Assembly (NCBI GenBank): GCA_024239075.1
Contig: JANBVI010000027.1
Location: forward strand, 62,001-126,000
Direction: 5' to 3'
From: Fischerella sp. CENA71
Lineage (GTDB): Bacteria; Cyanobacteriota; Cyanobacteriia; Cyanobacteriales; Nostocaceae
DNA: 64,000 nucleotides
The notes beneath the pieces are model-generated. The model searched no databases and was not told the origin of the DNA. It saw nothing but the letters and a program-made list of their open reading frames with translations. Positions 55,049 through 63,312 of this stretch are shown piece after piece; positions within the stretch are counted from its first letter, which is position 1; each line of letters starts with the position of its first letter. The position numbers and the translations under genes are program-made.

Positions 55049-55446
55049 ATCTTACCAACCTAAATCCTGAAATGATCACATTTACATAAAAGAGAGACTT
55101 TTACAAAAGTCAAGAAAGGGTATGGACTACACCAATATGTGTCTACAGCAGGAAACAGTAGAAAGCAAAAGGGGGGTAAGAATGAATAAATCAAATCCCT
55201 TTACTATTTAATCTTGAGCCTTTTACCTTATAGTTCTTAACTTTTATCTCTAACGAAACGAGGTTGATCCAACAAGCTATGCTCTAACTACTCCTATTTT
55301 AAAGCTAGCTCTTAACATGCTGATCATTGAATTCTTACTCATTATATAGTTCCAGGAGCAGCAGAAAAATCCTAGTTATAGAAGTTTTTTATGGGATTAT
55401 AGACAGTTTTGTCAACTGCTACACCCTATTACCTATAGAATATGAC

Positions 55447-55506
55447 TTTATGTTGACGTTAACATAAATCAATCAAACTCTTACAAAAATAACTTTTGCA
55501 AGAGTT
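55447..55506 (+). ncRNA. Tandem hairpins, possible start of a small RNA
   Basis: TTTATGTT (55447-55454) pairs with AACATAAA (55461-55468). Eight bases later AACTCTT-A-CAAAA (55476-55488) pairs with TTTTG-C-AAGAGTT (55494-55506). A strong terminator lies 310 bases downstream on the same strand with no gene between. Confidence 0.5.
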
Positions 55507-55818
55507 GGTCAAGGCGAAGGCTAAAAGGTGAAAGCGTTTTTTATTTTCCTTTACCCTTTTAAGCGCACTTCTACAAGAAGTCTAATAAACAGCTGTACAA
55601 AGTCCTCCTTTAGTCGCAAGGTGCTGTTTTTTTGGTTATATAGAATTGTTATAGCTGCTGATGAACATGGTGAGGTAATTAATAAGCAGCATAGTACTCT
55701 GAAAGATTTTATCTGGTCTCAATCAACAAACTAGATTATCTAACTCTCTGGTCAAAACTCCTTGTCTATATTAGATGAATTTTTATAAAATTCATACATC
55801 AATACTCACAACGCCAAT

Positions 55819-55849
55819 AAAGCGGGAGGAAAATCCTCACCGCTTTTTG
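55819..55849 (+). terminator. Orphan Rho-independent terminator
   Basis: AAAGCGGGAGGA and TCCTCACCGCTTT pair with one bulge around AAA and end in TTTTTG. No protein gene precedes it on the plus strand, which implies an unannotated transcript. Confidence 0.8.
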
Positions 55850-56481
55850 CATTCCCAAGATCAACGATATAAGATTTAAAGTCTAGCAATAAGTTTAATT
55901 CAAACTTAAACAATTATTTTGCTATTATGATCGCATGTTAGTATTTAATATAAAATTACGAAGTAACAAAACCAGTCTAAATAGCCGATTAAGTGCGGCT
56001 GATACTGCTTTGTTTATTCGTGATGCTCAGAGATGAAATTGATTTATCTCTATTGGCAGGATCAAAGAGTGTATGCTCAACAACCTTATGACAATACTAT
56101 GCTGTTCTAAGCTTGAGGTAACATAAGGAAATTCTTGCTAATTCTTGAGTCTACGGCTGATTAAGTAGTGGAACTCGACTCGTTTGTAAAGATGGCTTAA
56201 AATTACACCGTCGCCATAGCATCAGCAAAGAAAATATTTCGTTTTCGATGGCAAATGATGGTTAAATGTGCCGTAAAATTACCGAAATAAATACCTGCGG
56301 CAACTGGGACTCTAAGAAATTATGGGCAACCATAGAAAGATGATCTTGGTTGGTTAAAAGTAGGAATTTGACATTTTCTGGGTTTGTCAGCAACTTTAGT
56401 GAAAATCACCAAAAGTCAAATGCTGAAACAGAGAACTACACCTTTGAATAGTTTGGAGAGAGTAAGGAAATTTTGAGCGTA

Positions 56482-56916
56482 ATGACTGAAACTGCAACCG
56501 CACCATTAACCGGAAAAGCACTGCTTGCAAAAGTCAAAGAGCTTTCCAATCTACCACGTCGAGAAAGAGCAAAACAGTGTGGCTATTATACTGTTACGAA
56601 AAATAATCAGGTTCGTGTAAATCTGACTGATTTTTATGATGCTTTGCTATCCGCTAGGGGAATTCCTTTAAGTCCAGAAGCACCAAAAGATGGTCGTGGT
56701 CGTGAACCGACATATCGAGTTAGTGTTCATCAAAATGGTCAAATTGTCATCGGTGCAACATACACCAAAGCAATGGGCTTAAAGCCAGGTGATGAATTTG
56801 AAATTAAGCTAGGATACAAGCACATTCACCTCATTCAAGTAGATAGTGACAAAAAAGAACTCCAGTCAGATGAAGACATTGATGTAGAGGAAGATGACAT
56901 TGAAGAAGAAGAGTAA
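56482..56916 (+). CDS. cyAbrB transcription factor (CalA/cyAbrB1-like)
   Basis: A 144-residue DNA-binding regulator found in all cyanobacteria. The N-terminal TGKALLAKVKELSNLPRRERAKQCGYY is the conserved cyanobacterial region. The C-terminal AbrB-like domain contains YRVSVHQNGQIVIGATYTKAMGLKPGDEFEIKLGYKHIHLIQ. The acidic tail (DIDVEEDDIEEEE) resembles CalA/cyAbrB1 more than cyAbrB2. Such proteins act as global regulators of carbon, nitrogen and redox genes. The ATG at 56482 gives the family start MTETATAPLTG, but AAGGAA is better spaced to an in-frame TTG at 56473, so the start is ambiguous. Confidence 0.93.
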   Translation: MTETATAPLTGKALLAKVKELSNLPRRERAKQCGYYTVTKNNQVRVNLTDFYDALLSARGIPLSPEAPKDGRGREPTYRVSVHQNGQIVIGATYTKAMGLKPGDEFEIKLGYKHIHLIQVDSDKKELQSDEDIDVEEDDIEEEE

Positions 56917-57214
56917 ATTTTCCTAATTTTAGGGATAAAGTGAACAGTGAACACTTAATAACTTTTTACCTTGGCAAGCCAGAAAAAGTTTGCTAGCGTT
57001 TAATTTTTTTGAGATAAAAATCAATGATTAGACCTCTTGCAAAAGTTACCGAATTTAGTTAAAGCTTGATGAAGTAGAGAGAAAAGCAAAAACGCAAGTA
57101 GTACTAAGGGTAAAGAAAAGGCGATCGCATCGCTACTCTTGGTTACAAATTGCTCGAAATCATGAAAGCTTTTCTCTCCACAAGTGATAAATTTAGGATT
57201 GCGAGAAGTCTGTC

Positions 57215-58075
57215 GTGTTTTTTTATCCAATTTTGATAGCCTCCTTAAAGTCATCACTCTATAATTTGCAATCATTTTTGGAAAATGCACCAAGTTTGAT
57301 TGTAGTGATGGCTTTTTTTATTGCTTGGGGTGGATCTTGGTTCCCCATCGCAGCTTTGTTATCTGTGTTCCTCAATTGGAAACCCAACCAACCTTTAAAA
57401 TCAGAGCAAAAATTACCTTTATTATTGTCACTTTATTTATTAATACCTTTTATTTTTTGGCTTATCACTTGGTTGACAAAAACACCGATCTCAGATTACG
57501 GCTTGATAGCCAATATTTCTATACTTAATTCCATCGCCCTTGGTTTTAGTCTAGGTATATTGAGTTTAGCAGTGGTTTTTACATGTCAATTTTGGCTAGG
57601 ATGGTGTAAATTTGAATATGCCAATATCAAGCAATTGCCATCAATTTTGCTACCTATTTTATTGATAGCTTTATTTGTAGGTGGTATTGAAGAATTAGTT
57701 TTTCGGGGATTTTTATTTACAGAATTAGAGCAAAATTATCCAATTTGGCTAGCAGCAATAGTATCTAGCCTGGTATTTGCTGTATTACACTTAGTTTGGG
57801 AACAACAAGAAACAAAACCTCAACTTCCTGGACTATGGCTGATGGGGATGGTATTAGTATTGGCGCGGTTTGCTGATCGCGGTAACTTGGGTTTAGCTTG
57901 GGGACTACACGCCGGTTGGATATGGGCGATCGCCTGTATAGATACAGCCCAACTGATTAATTACACCGACAGAATCTCAGACTGGGTAACAGGTATGAAC
58001 AAAAAACCCCTAGCCGGATTAGCAGGGATATTGTGCTTACTTTTAACTGGGTTGATTCTTCGATTAGGGGTGTAA
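57215..58075 (+). CDS. CPBP intramembrane metalloprotease
   Basis: Up to 286 residues with about eight membrane helices. The family motifs are EELVFRGFLFTEL (EExxxR), FAVLHLVW (FxxxH) and GLHAGWIWAI, the predicted metal-binding Glu and His residues of CAAX/bacteriocin-processing proteases. Role could be peptide processing, immunity or membrane protein turnover. The start is uncertain: a GTG at 57215 opens the frame, but a later start near 57270-57310 (…MAFFIAWGGSWFP) would also leave the fold intact. The stop codon lies in a GGGGTGTAAGG repeat-like sequence. Convergent with recN. Confidence 0.82.
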   Translation: MFFYPILIASLKSSLYNLQSFLENAPSLIVVMAFFIAWGGSWFPIAALLSVFLNWKPNQPLKSEQKLPLLLSLYLLIPFIFWLITWLTKTPISDYGLIANISILNSIALGFSLGILSLAVVFTCQFWLGWCKFEYANIKQLPSILLPILLIALFVGGIEELVFRGFLFTELEQNYPIWLAAIVSSLVFAVLHLVWEQQETKPQLPGLWLMGMVLVLARFADRGNLGLAWGLHAGWIWAIACIDTAQLINYTDRISDWVTGMNKKPLAGLAGILCLLLTGLILRLGV

Positions 58076-58123
58076 GGTTGCAAGGGTGTAGGGGTAGACT
58101 GTTGACTTTGAACCCTTATAGCC

Positions 58124-59878
58124 TTACACCCTTAAACCCTTTTTTTGACGGTGATTTGCAGCCTGCGTTAGTAAAGATTCTGCAAAAGCGATCGCTTCTT
58201 GGGCTGATTTACCACCTGCTAACTGAGCTAGTTCTTCCCGACGTTTGTTCAAGTTATCCAAGCTAGTAATACGTACAACTGTACGTTCTTCACTGGAACC
58301 ATTGTGTTCTTTCTTACCTTTAATTTGATTGACTACCTGCTTATCGACGCGAAAATGCCGATCTGCCATGGCAGCAACTAAAGGTTGGTGTGTCACACAT
58401 AATACTTGGTGAAACTGGCTCAACTGGTGTAATTTTTCGGCGATCGCCTGCGCTACTCTTCCCGATACACCAACATCAATTTCATCAAATACCATTGTTC
58501 CCGTCGTCTGTGCTTGGGAAAAACAAGCTTTCAGCGCCAGCAGAAATCTACTCATTTCTCCACCAGAGGCTGTTTCTGATAGAGGTTGTAGTGGTTCTCC
58601 TGGGTTGGGGCTAAACATAAATGTGATTTTGTCTGCACCCATGATCGTGGGAGGAATAGGTGCAATTTCTACTTGAAACTGCACCTTTTCCATCGCCAAA
58701 GGTTTTAGTTCCTTGATCAGTTTGGCTTCTAATTTGGCTGCGGCGGTACGACGTAATTGTGTTAATTGTTGACAGGCTTGTGTCAGTTTTGCTAAACACT
58801 CAGCTTGTTGAATTTCTAAACTTTCTATTGATTGTTCACTATCATTGAGTTCGGCTAACTCGGCTTGGATGCGTTGGTAATAGGCGATCGCTTCCGTAAG
58901 TGTCGGCCCGTACTTGCGACAAACTTGCTTTAATTCACGAATTCTGGCTTCCACCTCTTCCAAGCGCTGCGGATCTGCCTCTAAACTTTCCCCATAAGCA
59001 TTAATTTGCCTGGATACCTCCGTCACTGTGGCTTGAGCATCCCTCACCATATCCAACAGTGGTTGCATCTGGGAGTCGTATTCAACCATGTCGGTTAACG
59101 TCACTTCGCTGTCTCCCAGTAAATCTGTAGCGGTTGGGGCTTCTCCATCGTTTTGGTATAAAGCTTGGTAGACTTTATAACTCATCTGCTGGAGTTCGAC
59201 AACATGATTTAGGCGTTGCTGTTCTTGTTGGAGTTGTTCGAGTTCATCGGGTTCACTGAGGTTAACTTCTCCTAGTTCCTTGACTTGGTAAGTTAATAAA
59301 TCCAGTTGTTGTAAGCGTTCCCGTTCTGATGTCCGGCGTTTTTCTAAAGCTTGGTGGGCTTGTTGGTAGGCACTAAAAGTAGTGGCAACTTCTTGACGTT
59401 GTTGCAAAATAGATTCACCACCATAGGCATCTAACCAGTCGCGAATTTGGGCAGATTGCCCGAATAAAACTGTTTGACCTTGAGCAGTTATTTCCACTAG
59501 GCGATCGCGCAGTTCTGACATCAACTGCTGATTCACCAACACTCCATTGACGCGCGATTTACTCCGTATTTTACCTGAAGTAGCTGTAATTTCCCGACTA
59601 ATAAATATATAATTTTCTTCAATTAATTCTATTTCTTGTTCAGTTAACCAAGCTATTAAAGCAGAATTAGAAGTAAAAGTTGCTTCTACCATTGCCCGAT
59701 TTGTACCAGTGCGAATCACGCGACTAGAAACTTTTCCGCCCAATACTGCATCAATCGCATCCAAGATAATCGACTTTCCTGCGCCGGTTTCGCCTGTCAA
59801 TACATTTAATCCAGCGCCAAATTCTAGTTCTAATTGGTCAATCAGGGCAAAATTTTCTATTCGCAATAGAGATAACAT
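58124..59878 (-). CDS. recN: DNA repair protein RecN
   Basis: A 584-residue SMC-like ATPase in double-strand-break repair. The N-terminus MLSLLRIENFALIDQLELEF and Walker A GETGAGKS (about residues 29-36) are typical. A long coiled-coil region rich in Gln/Leu/Glu spans residues 155-380. The signature motif is SGGEMSRFLLALK, Walker B TMVFDEIDVGVSG and the H-loop VTHQPLVAAMADRHF. The tail GLRV and stop codon are read from a TAAGGGTGTAAGG repeat that also occurs, inverted, at the end of the convergent CPBP gene. Confidence 0.97.
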   Translation of the reverse strand: MLSLLRIENFALIDQLELEFGAGLNVLTGETGAGKSIILDAIDAVLGGKVSSRVIRTGTNRAMVEATFTSNSALIAWLTEQEIELIEENYIFISREITATSGKIRSKSRVNGVLVNQQLMSELRDRLVEITAQGQTVLFGQSAQIRDWLDAYGGESILQQRQEVATTFSAYQQAHQALEKRRTSERERLQQLDLLTYQVKELGEVNLSEPDELEQLQQEQQRLNHVVELQQMSYKVYQALYQNDGEAPTATDLLGDSEVTLTDMVEYDSQMQPLLDMVRDAQATVTEVSRQINAYGESLEADPQRLEEVEARIRELKQVCRKYGPTLTEAIAYYQRIQAELAELNDSEQSIESLEIQQAECLAKLTQACQQLTQLRRTAAAKLEAKLIKELKPLAMEKVQFQVEIAPIPPTIMGADKITFMFSPNPGEPLQPLSETASGGEMSRFLLALKACFSQAQTTGTMVFDEIDVGVSGRVAQAIAEKLHQLSQFHQVLCVTHQPLVAAMADRHFRVDKQVVNQIKGKKEHNGSSEERTVVRITSLDNLNKRREELAQLAGGKSAQEAIAFAESLLTQAANHRQKKGLRV

Positions 59879-60388
59879 TGAGTCATTCGATTTTGGATTT
59901 TGGTTTTAAATTTTCGGTTTTGGATTGATTATACTGATAAGCCTGAGAGCTTTTAGCATTAAAAAATTATTGGTCTTTGGATTTTGGATTTTAGATTTTG
60001 ATTTTGTAGGACTCCAATACGTGGAATCTGCTTGCTCTGTATCATCAAAAAATTATCGGTCAAATTATCCGTCAGGGTAGACGCCAGATCATTTTTACTT
60101 GAAAGATACTAAAGATTATGTTTTTGCACCTTGCAATATTCACTACCTCTGTACAAGCTAAATCTTTTATGGATACCAAAACTAGTTTAGTTTGATTTCT
60201 AGAATGTTGGCCCACTTAATAAGGGATCGGGGATCAGGATTCGGGAGGACTCAAAGATGCGTAGACTGGTAGAAGGGAAGAATCTATCAAAAGTATTCCC
60301 CAAACCCCAATTCCCAATTCTCAATACCCAACTTTTTGACAAATTGTTACAATACTTAACAAGTTCACTCCGATGCGGTGGTAAGTTC
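59879..60388. repeat. Divergent intergenic region with GGATTTT heptads
   Basis: GGATTTT/GGTTTTA units cluster at 59888-59930 and 59975-60000, next to the recN start. The 3' part contains CCCCAAACCCCAATTCCCAATT-like units near 60300 and lies in a possible upstream extension of the ABC1 kinase frame (from 60257), which is rejected as repeat-derived. No gene is called. Confidence 0.6.
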
Positions 60389-62377
60389 ATGAATGCGAAA
60401 ACTGTTTCCCCTACTTCCCTGCAAATAGATTATGAAGTAGTTTCAGAAGATGGTACAAAAACGGCGATTGTGAGTTTACCAGTACCGGAGCAAGACCAAA
60501 CAAGTAAGGCGCTGGTGATTTCAACAATAGAATCTGAGGCTTTACAATACAATCCTCAGAGGATAGCCACATATTATGGAAGTCGTCCTCTACAAGTTTT
60601 ACAACGCATCATTACAGTACTAACGCCAGCAATCAGATTTGCTTTGGGTATATGGTGGGATAGTAAACGGGGAATTGTCGTCAAAAATGATCGGCGTCGG
60701 GCAATTCAGTTGCGAGAAATGCTGACGAAACTGGGGCCTGCTTACATTAAAATTGGGCAAGCTTTATCTACTCGACCAGATTTGGTTCCTCCAATGTTTT
60801 TAGAGGAACTAACACAGTTACAAGACAAATTACCTGCTTTTGCGAATGAAATAGCCTACCAGTTTATCCAAGAAGAACTAGGCGCACCACCTCACGAAAT
60901 TTACACTGAACTTTCGCCAGAACCGATCGCAGCTGCTTCTTTAGGACAAGTTTATAAAGGTAAGCTCAACACAGGTGAAGAAGTCGCCGTTAAAGTCCAA
61001 CGTCCCGACTTGCGCGAACGCATTACTATTGACTTATATATCCTCCGCAGATTAGCAGGATGGGCGCAGAAACAATTTAAACGTATCCGCAGTGACTTGG
61101 TGGGTATCCTCGATGAATTGGGCGATCGCATCTTTGAAGAGATGGATTATATTCACGAAGGAGAAAATGCCGAGCGCTTTTATCAGTTATATGGTCATTT
61201 AAAAGACGTTTATGTACCGAAAATTTACTGGGAATACACCAATCGTCGTGTGTTGACGATGGAGTGGATTGAAGGTACGAAATTAACTAATACAGAAGAA
61301 ATTAACGCCAAAGGTATAGACGCCCGCTATTTAATTGAGGTAGGGGTACAGTGTTCATTACGACAGTTACTAGAACATGGATTTTTCCACGCCGATCCTC
61401 ATCCTGGTAATTTGCTAGCCACCCGTGATGGGAAATTAGCGTATCTAGACTTTGGGATGATGAGCGAAATTCAGCCACCCCAGCGTTATGGCTTAATTGA
61501 AGCGATTGTCCACGTCGTTAACCGCGACTTTGAAGGTTTAGCCAAAGACTATGTGAAGCTAGATTTTCTCTCACCAGAAACAGATTTAACACCGATTATT
61601 CCTGCATTTGCGCGAGTATTTGCTGATGCTCAAGGTGCTAGCGTTGCGGAATTAAACATCAAAAGTATCACCGATGAACTTTCGGCTTTGATGTATGAGT
61701 ATCCTTTCCGCGTTCCTCCCTATTACGCTTTAATCATTCGTTCTTTGGTGACACTGGAAGGGATTGCTATTCATATCGATCCCAACTTTAAGGTATTGAG
61801 TGAAGCTTATCCTTATGTTGCTAAACGATTACTCACCGATCCTTCACCAGAATTAAGAGCATCCCTCCAAGACTTATTATTTAAAGAAAATCGTTTTCGC
61901 TGGAACCGCTTAGAAAACTTGTTACGCAATGCTCGTAACAACCAAGATTATGATTTGAATTTGGTGTTGAATCAGGGAGTTGATTTTCTGAGTTCCGAAC
62001 GTGGTAGTTTTATTCGCGATCGCCTGATTGATGAGTTAATTAAAAGTGCAGAAGCTTTGAGTAAAAATGTTCTGCATAACTTCACCTATCTACTACGGGA
62101 AAGGGTTGGTGTGACAACTATCAACGAAACTCCCGCAGCTACAGACGAACAACAACAAACTCTGGAGCATATTAAACGAATATTAAATATTCTCCGCGAA
62201 ACCCGTGGCTTTGATCCAACCCAGCTTGCACCCCAAGTTGTGCAAATTGCGCTTAACCCCGGTGTACAGCGTTTAGGACAGCAAATAGCTGGTCAGTTGT
62301 TACAAAAAGCAGCCGCTAGGTTGATTCGAGAATTACTGACATTTGAGGAAGGCGATCGCACTTTCGAGGTTAGATAA
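60389..62377 (+). CDS. ABC1/UbiB-type atypical kinase
   Basis: A 662-residue protein of the ABC1 (AarF/UbiB/ADCK) family. Hallmarks are YIKIGQALSTRPDL (KxGQ region), AAASLGQVYKG (Ala-rich loop), VAVKVQRP with the ATP lysine, IFEEMDYIHEGENAE, FFHADPHPGNL (catalytic loop) and YLDFGMMSE (DFG equivalent). C-terminal amphipathic or membrane-associated helices end the protein. Cyanobacterial and plastid members act in isoprenoid-quinone, tocopherol and photosystem maintenance. The ATG at 60389 (MNAKTVSPTSLQIDYE) is preferred because the upstream 44 codons are repeat-like. Confidence 0.93.
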   Translation: MNAKTVSPTSLQIDYEVVSEDGTKTAIVSLPVPEQDQTSKALVISTIESEALQYNPQRIATYYGSRPLQVLQRIITVLTPAIRFALGIWWDSKRGIVVKNDRRRAIQLREMLTKLGPAYIKIGQALSTRPDLVPPMFLEELTQLQDKLPAFANEIAYQFIQEELGAPPHEIYTELSPEPIAAASLGQVYKGKLNTGEEVAVKVQRPDLRERITIDLYILRRLAGWAQKQFKRIRSDLVGILDELGDRIFEEMDYIHEGENAERFYQLYGHLKDVYVPKIYWEYTNRRVLTMEWIEGTKLTNTEEINAKGIDARYLIEVGVQCSLRQLLEHGFFHADPHPGNLLATRDGKLAYLDFGMMSEIQPPQRYGLIEAIVHVVNRDFEGLAKDYVKLDFLSPETDLTPIIPAFARVFADAQGASVAELNIKSITDELSALMYEYPFRVPPYYALIIRSLVTLEGIAIHIDPNFKVLSEAYPYVAKRLLTDPSPELRASLQDLLFKENRFRWNRLENLLRNARNNQDYDLNLVLNQGVDFLSSERGSFIRDRLIDELIKSAEALSKNVLHNFTYLLRERVGVTTINETPAATDEQQQTLEHIKRILNILRETRGFDPTQLAPQVVQIALNPGVQRLGQQIAGQLLQKAAARLIRELLTFEEGDRTFEVR

Positions 62378-62435
62378 TTTAGAAAAATACTACTATCAAT
62401 TAGAATTATCACTAAAAATACTTCTCCAGCCGATG

Positions 62436-62603
62436 TTATTCTAACATTGCTTCTACTTCTTCATCGGTTGGTGCAAGTTTGTCAGTTTTTAGTGACCCCT
62501 TCATTTGTCTGATTGCTCTTGTTCGATTGGGATTTAGGTTTGGAGTTTCTTGTATTGATTCGATAATGACGCGAACAAGTTCAAGGCGATCGCTCACCGA
62601 CAA
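62436..62603 (-). pseudogene. Truncated antitoxin-like gene
   Basis: A minus-strand frame encodes SVSDRLELVRVIIESIQ and MKGSLKTDKLAPTDEEVEAMLE, then stops. This matches a cyanobacterial antitoxin type whose members continue past the MLEE segment to a basic end. Possible starts are TTG at 62603 or GTG at 62597, the latter with AGAGG nine bases upstream. Both ends appear trimmed and no toxin follows. It might still be translated as a 53-55 residue peptide. Confidence 0.5.
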
Positions 62604-62687
62604 GTTACCTCTTGCAAGGACATAGAAAGCACTCCAACAAGCAGTGATACCTAGATTTTAACTTTTCTCTTTTGTGTATTTGATTTC

Positions 62688-62810
62688 TTACCTACAAAGA
62701 GCGATCGCATTAATCGCCGCAATCAAGGGATCACATCCCAATACTGCAAGGGATTTTTCTCTTAAGATAGCTTCTACTTCACTTTCAGGATCATCAAGAT
62801 CGAATTCAAT
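62688..62810 (-). pseudogene. Gene fragment with SbcC-like end
   Basis: A start-less open stretch reads IEFDLDDPESEVEAILREKS and [20 protein letters not shown] before a stop. Its 3' DNA (62698-62738) matches about 35 of 41 bases of the sbcC segment at 63421-63461 that encodes [12 protein letters not shown]. It looks like a small duplication or recombination scar next to toxin-antitoxin remains. Confidence 0.5.
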
Positions 62811-62826
62811 TCAGGCGTTGACAAAC

Positions 62827-63135
62827 TCAGGCTACATCATTGAACGGAAGTTTAGGTATTTGATTGTAAACTTCTGCATTTTCTTCAAGAGCTTGACGTA
62901 TATCGTATTGGGTTTGTAAATTCAACCAAAACTGAGCGCTGTTGCCAAAATAGCGAGATAAACGCAACGCTGTATCTGCTGTAATACTGCGCTTTCCAGA
63001 TAAAATTTCGCTAATTCGTGTCTGAGTTACACCTATATCTTTGCTTAATCGATAAGGTGTGATCTCTAGTGGCTCTAAAAATTCAAGTTGTAGGATTTCC
63101 CCAGGATGAATATTTGACAGACGGGTGTTATTCAT
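62827..63135 (-). CDS. higA: HigA-family antitoxin
   Basis: A 102-residue helix-turn-helix protein of the HigA/VapI type: HPGEILQLEFLEPLEITPYRLSKDIGVTQTRISEILSGKRSITADTALRLSRYFG in parts, then AQFWLNLQTQYDIRQAL. In complete systems it neutralises the HigB ribonuclease and represses the operon. Upstream higB is beheaded (63151-63312), 15 bases away, so the antitoxin is now an orphan. The ATG at 63135 gives MNNTRLSNIHPGEI, the expected start. Confidence 0.93.
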   Translation of the reverse strand: MNNTRLSNIHPGEILQLEFLEPLEITPYRLSKDIGVTQTRISEILSGKRSITADTALRLSRYFGNSAQFWLNLQTQYDIRQALEENAEVYNQIPKLPFNDVA

Positions 63136-63150
63136 AATTATTGACTTGCA

Positions 63151-63312
63151 TCAGTGGTAATCTACTATCTCAACTTCCGAAGCATTGTTCTCATACGTCC
63201 AAACAAAGCAGATTCGCCATTGATCGTTAATACGAATACTGTACTGCCCTTTCCTGTCACCAACTAGTTTTTCTAAACGATTACCAGGCGAACTCACATT
63301 AAAGTTAAACCA
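63151..63312 (-). pseudogene. higB: HigB toxin, N-terminus lost
   Basis: The open frame reads [32 protein letters not shown] and SEVEIVDYH, the C-terminal half of a HigB/RelE-fold toxin. The expected first 40 or so residues are missing: the frame is closed by a stop at 63313-63315, inside the sbcC 3' end. No start codon with a ribosome-binding site is seen. The remaining part contains part of the RNase core but lacks the N-terminal helix, so it should be inactive. Confidence 0.85.

Larger units (their letters stand above)
55049..56481. other. Long non-coding region between sdhB and cyAbrB
   Basis: More than 1.4 kb without a convincing gene. A 68-codon GTG frame at 55528-55734 lacks family features. 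A 34-codon frame at 55936 (MLVFNIKLRSNKTSL) only faintly recalls a TnpB N-terminus. The notable contents are two hairpins at 55447-55506 and a terminator at 55819-55849, listed separately. The final 600 bases probably form the promoter and long leader of cyAbrB. Confidence 0.5.

Noticed and set aside
55528-55734. 68-codon GTG frame in the sdhB-cyAbrB interval.
   Set aside because: Composition looks random, there is no convincing ribosome-binding site and it lies within a probable RNA transcript.
55936-56040. Short frame starting MLVFNIKLRSNKTSL, reminiscent of an IS605-type TnpB N-terminus.
   Set aside because: Only about 34 codons; the sequence after the stop does not continue the TnpB pattern in any frame.
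57021-57293. 90-codon minus-strand frame overlapping the CPBP gene start.
   Set aside because: No ribosome-binding site and no motif; it is antisense to the CPBP reading frame.
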